Shown: positions 49,945 through 49,990 of the stretch, one piece after another
Layout of the letters: each line of letters starts with the position of its first letter
Numbering within the stretch: position 1 is the stretch's first letter
Assembly (NCBI GenBank): GCA_024655885.1
Contig: JANLFN010000017.1
Location: 1 to 49,990, forward strand
Direction of reading: 5' to 3'
Length of the DNA: 49,990 nt
Source of the DNA: Eubacteriales bacterium
Lineage (GTDB): Bacteria > Bacillota > Clostridia > Acetivibrionales > JANLFN01
Program-made: the position numbers and the translations under genes
Notes under the pieces: model-generated
Database searches by the model: none
What the model was told of the DNA's origin: nothing
The model's input: only the letters and a program-made list of their open reading frames with translations

Positions 49945-49990
49945 TTACTGCACCCCCATGTACTTCTTGGAATACTCCACCGTTTCCTGG
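49945..49990 (-). CDS. Corrinoid protein gene, 3' end only (cut by the window edge)
   Basis: Fourteen codons and a stop read Q-E-T-V-E-Y-S-K-K-Y-M-G-V-Q. This equals the end of the corrinoid protein at 45138 apart from one added Gln. The rest lies beyond the window. Confidence 0.8.
   Translation of the reverse strand, partial: QETVEYSKKYMGVQ

Noticed and set aside
1-49990. CRISPR array or cas genes
   Set aside because: No regularly spaced direct repeats and no Cas-like proteins were seen.

Overview
The window reads as a chromosomal segment of an anaerobic, spore-forming Clostridia-class Firmicute. Three things support this: the housekeeping order cysE-cysS-mrnC-rlmB-yacP(rae1)-sigH-tRNA-Gly-tRNA-Thr, a Cys-type T-box leader, and a large set of corrinoid/URO-D methyl-transfer genes. 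Nearly all genes in 1-25.5 kb are on the minus strand. No rRNA and no CRISPR array are visible.

Region 1 (1-15.4 kb) is a decayed integrative and conjugative element (ICE) lying against the 3' end of tRNA-Thr. It keeps pieces of a VirB4 ATPase, a TraG/VirD4 coupling protein fused in frame to an M23 peptidase, a TOPRIM primase, ParA, ParB, a phosphoribosyltransferase with an in-frame amber codon and a Spo0E-like peptide. Many of these end at abrupt deletion joints. A+T-rich cargo sits among them: a DUF3800 protein, an AbiEi antitoxin whose AbiEii toxin is reduced to about eight codons, a two-gene operon (NA37/NdpA-like nucleoid protein plus a membrane protein) under a promoter with a LexA-type box between -35 and -10, and a stand-alone reverse transcriptase with its own promoter and a leader of about 310 nt. 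The last two are the best candidates for undescribed defence systems.

Region 2 (15.4-26.2 kb) is core genome: two tRNAs, sigH, rae1, rlmB, mrnC, cysS and cysE with its T-box. It also holds a Cys-containing protein of unknown function, a propeller/coiled-coil protein, a candidate 6S-like RNA, a DUF3343 protein, an OGG-type glycosylase and a deoxyribosyltransferase-like protein.

Region 3 (26.2-39.9 kb) looks like one acyl-sugar/glycan locus. A plus-strand operon (MaoC hydratase, SDR, FkbH-like HAD protein, acyl carrier protein) could make an ACP-bound acyl group. RmlA and RmlB make dTDP-4-keto-6-deoxyglucose, a DegT aminotransferase and a NeuD-type acyltransferase could turn it into an N-acylated amino sugar, and a family of Cys-motif GT2 glycosyltransferases (two intact, two decayed) could transfer it. 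An LtaS-like protein and two members of an uncharacterised surface-like family lie beside it. The logic resembles anthrose synthesis on Bacillus spores, but the comparison is inference.

Region 4 (40.0-49.99 kb) is a C1/methyl-transfer island: four URO-D-family methyltransferase paralogues, one complete and one partial corrinoid protein, one intact and one truncated MFS transporter, and a soluble chemoreceptor. Corrinoid-gene 3' relics in front of at least two URO-D genes show that corrinoid+URO-D pairs were duplicated and the corrinoid copies then lost. Shared promoter/palindrome motifs and a structured leader suggest common control. Recurrent clean deletions across the whole window are a theme in their own right.
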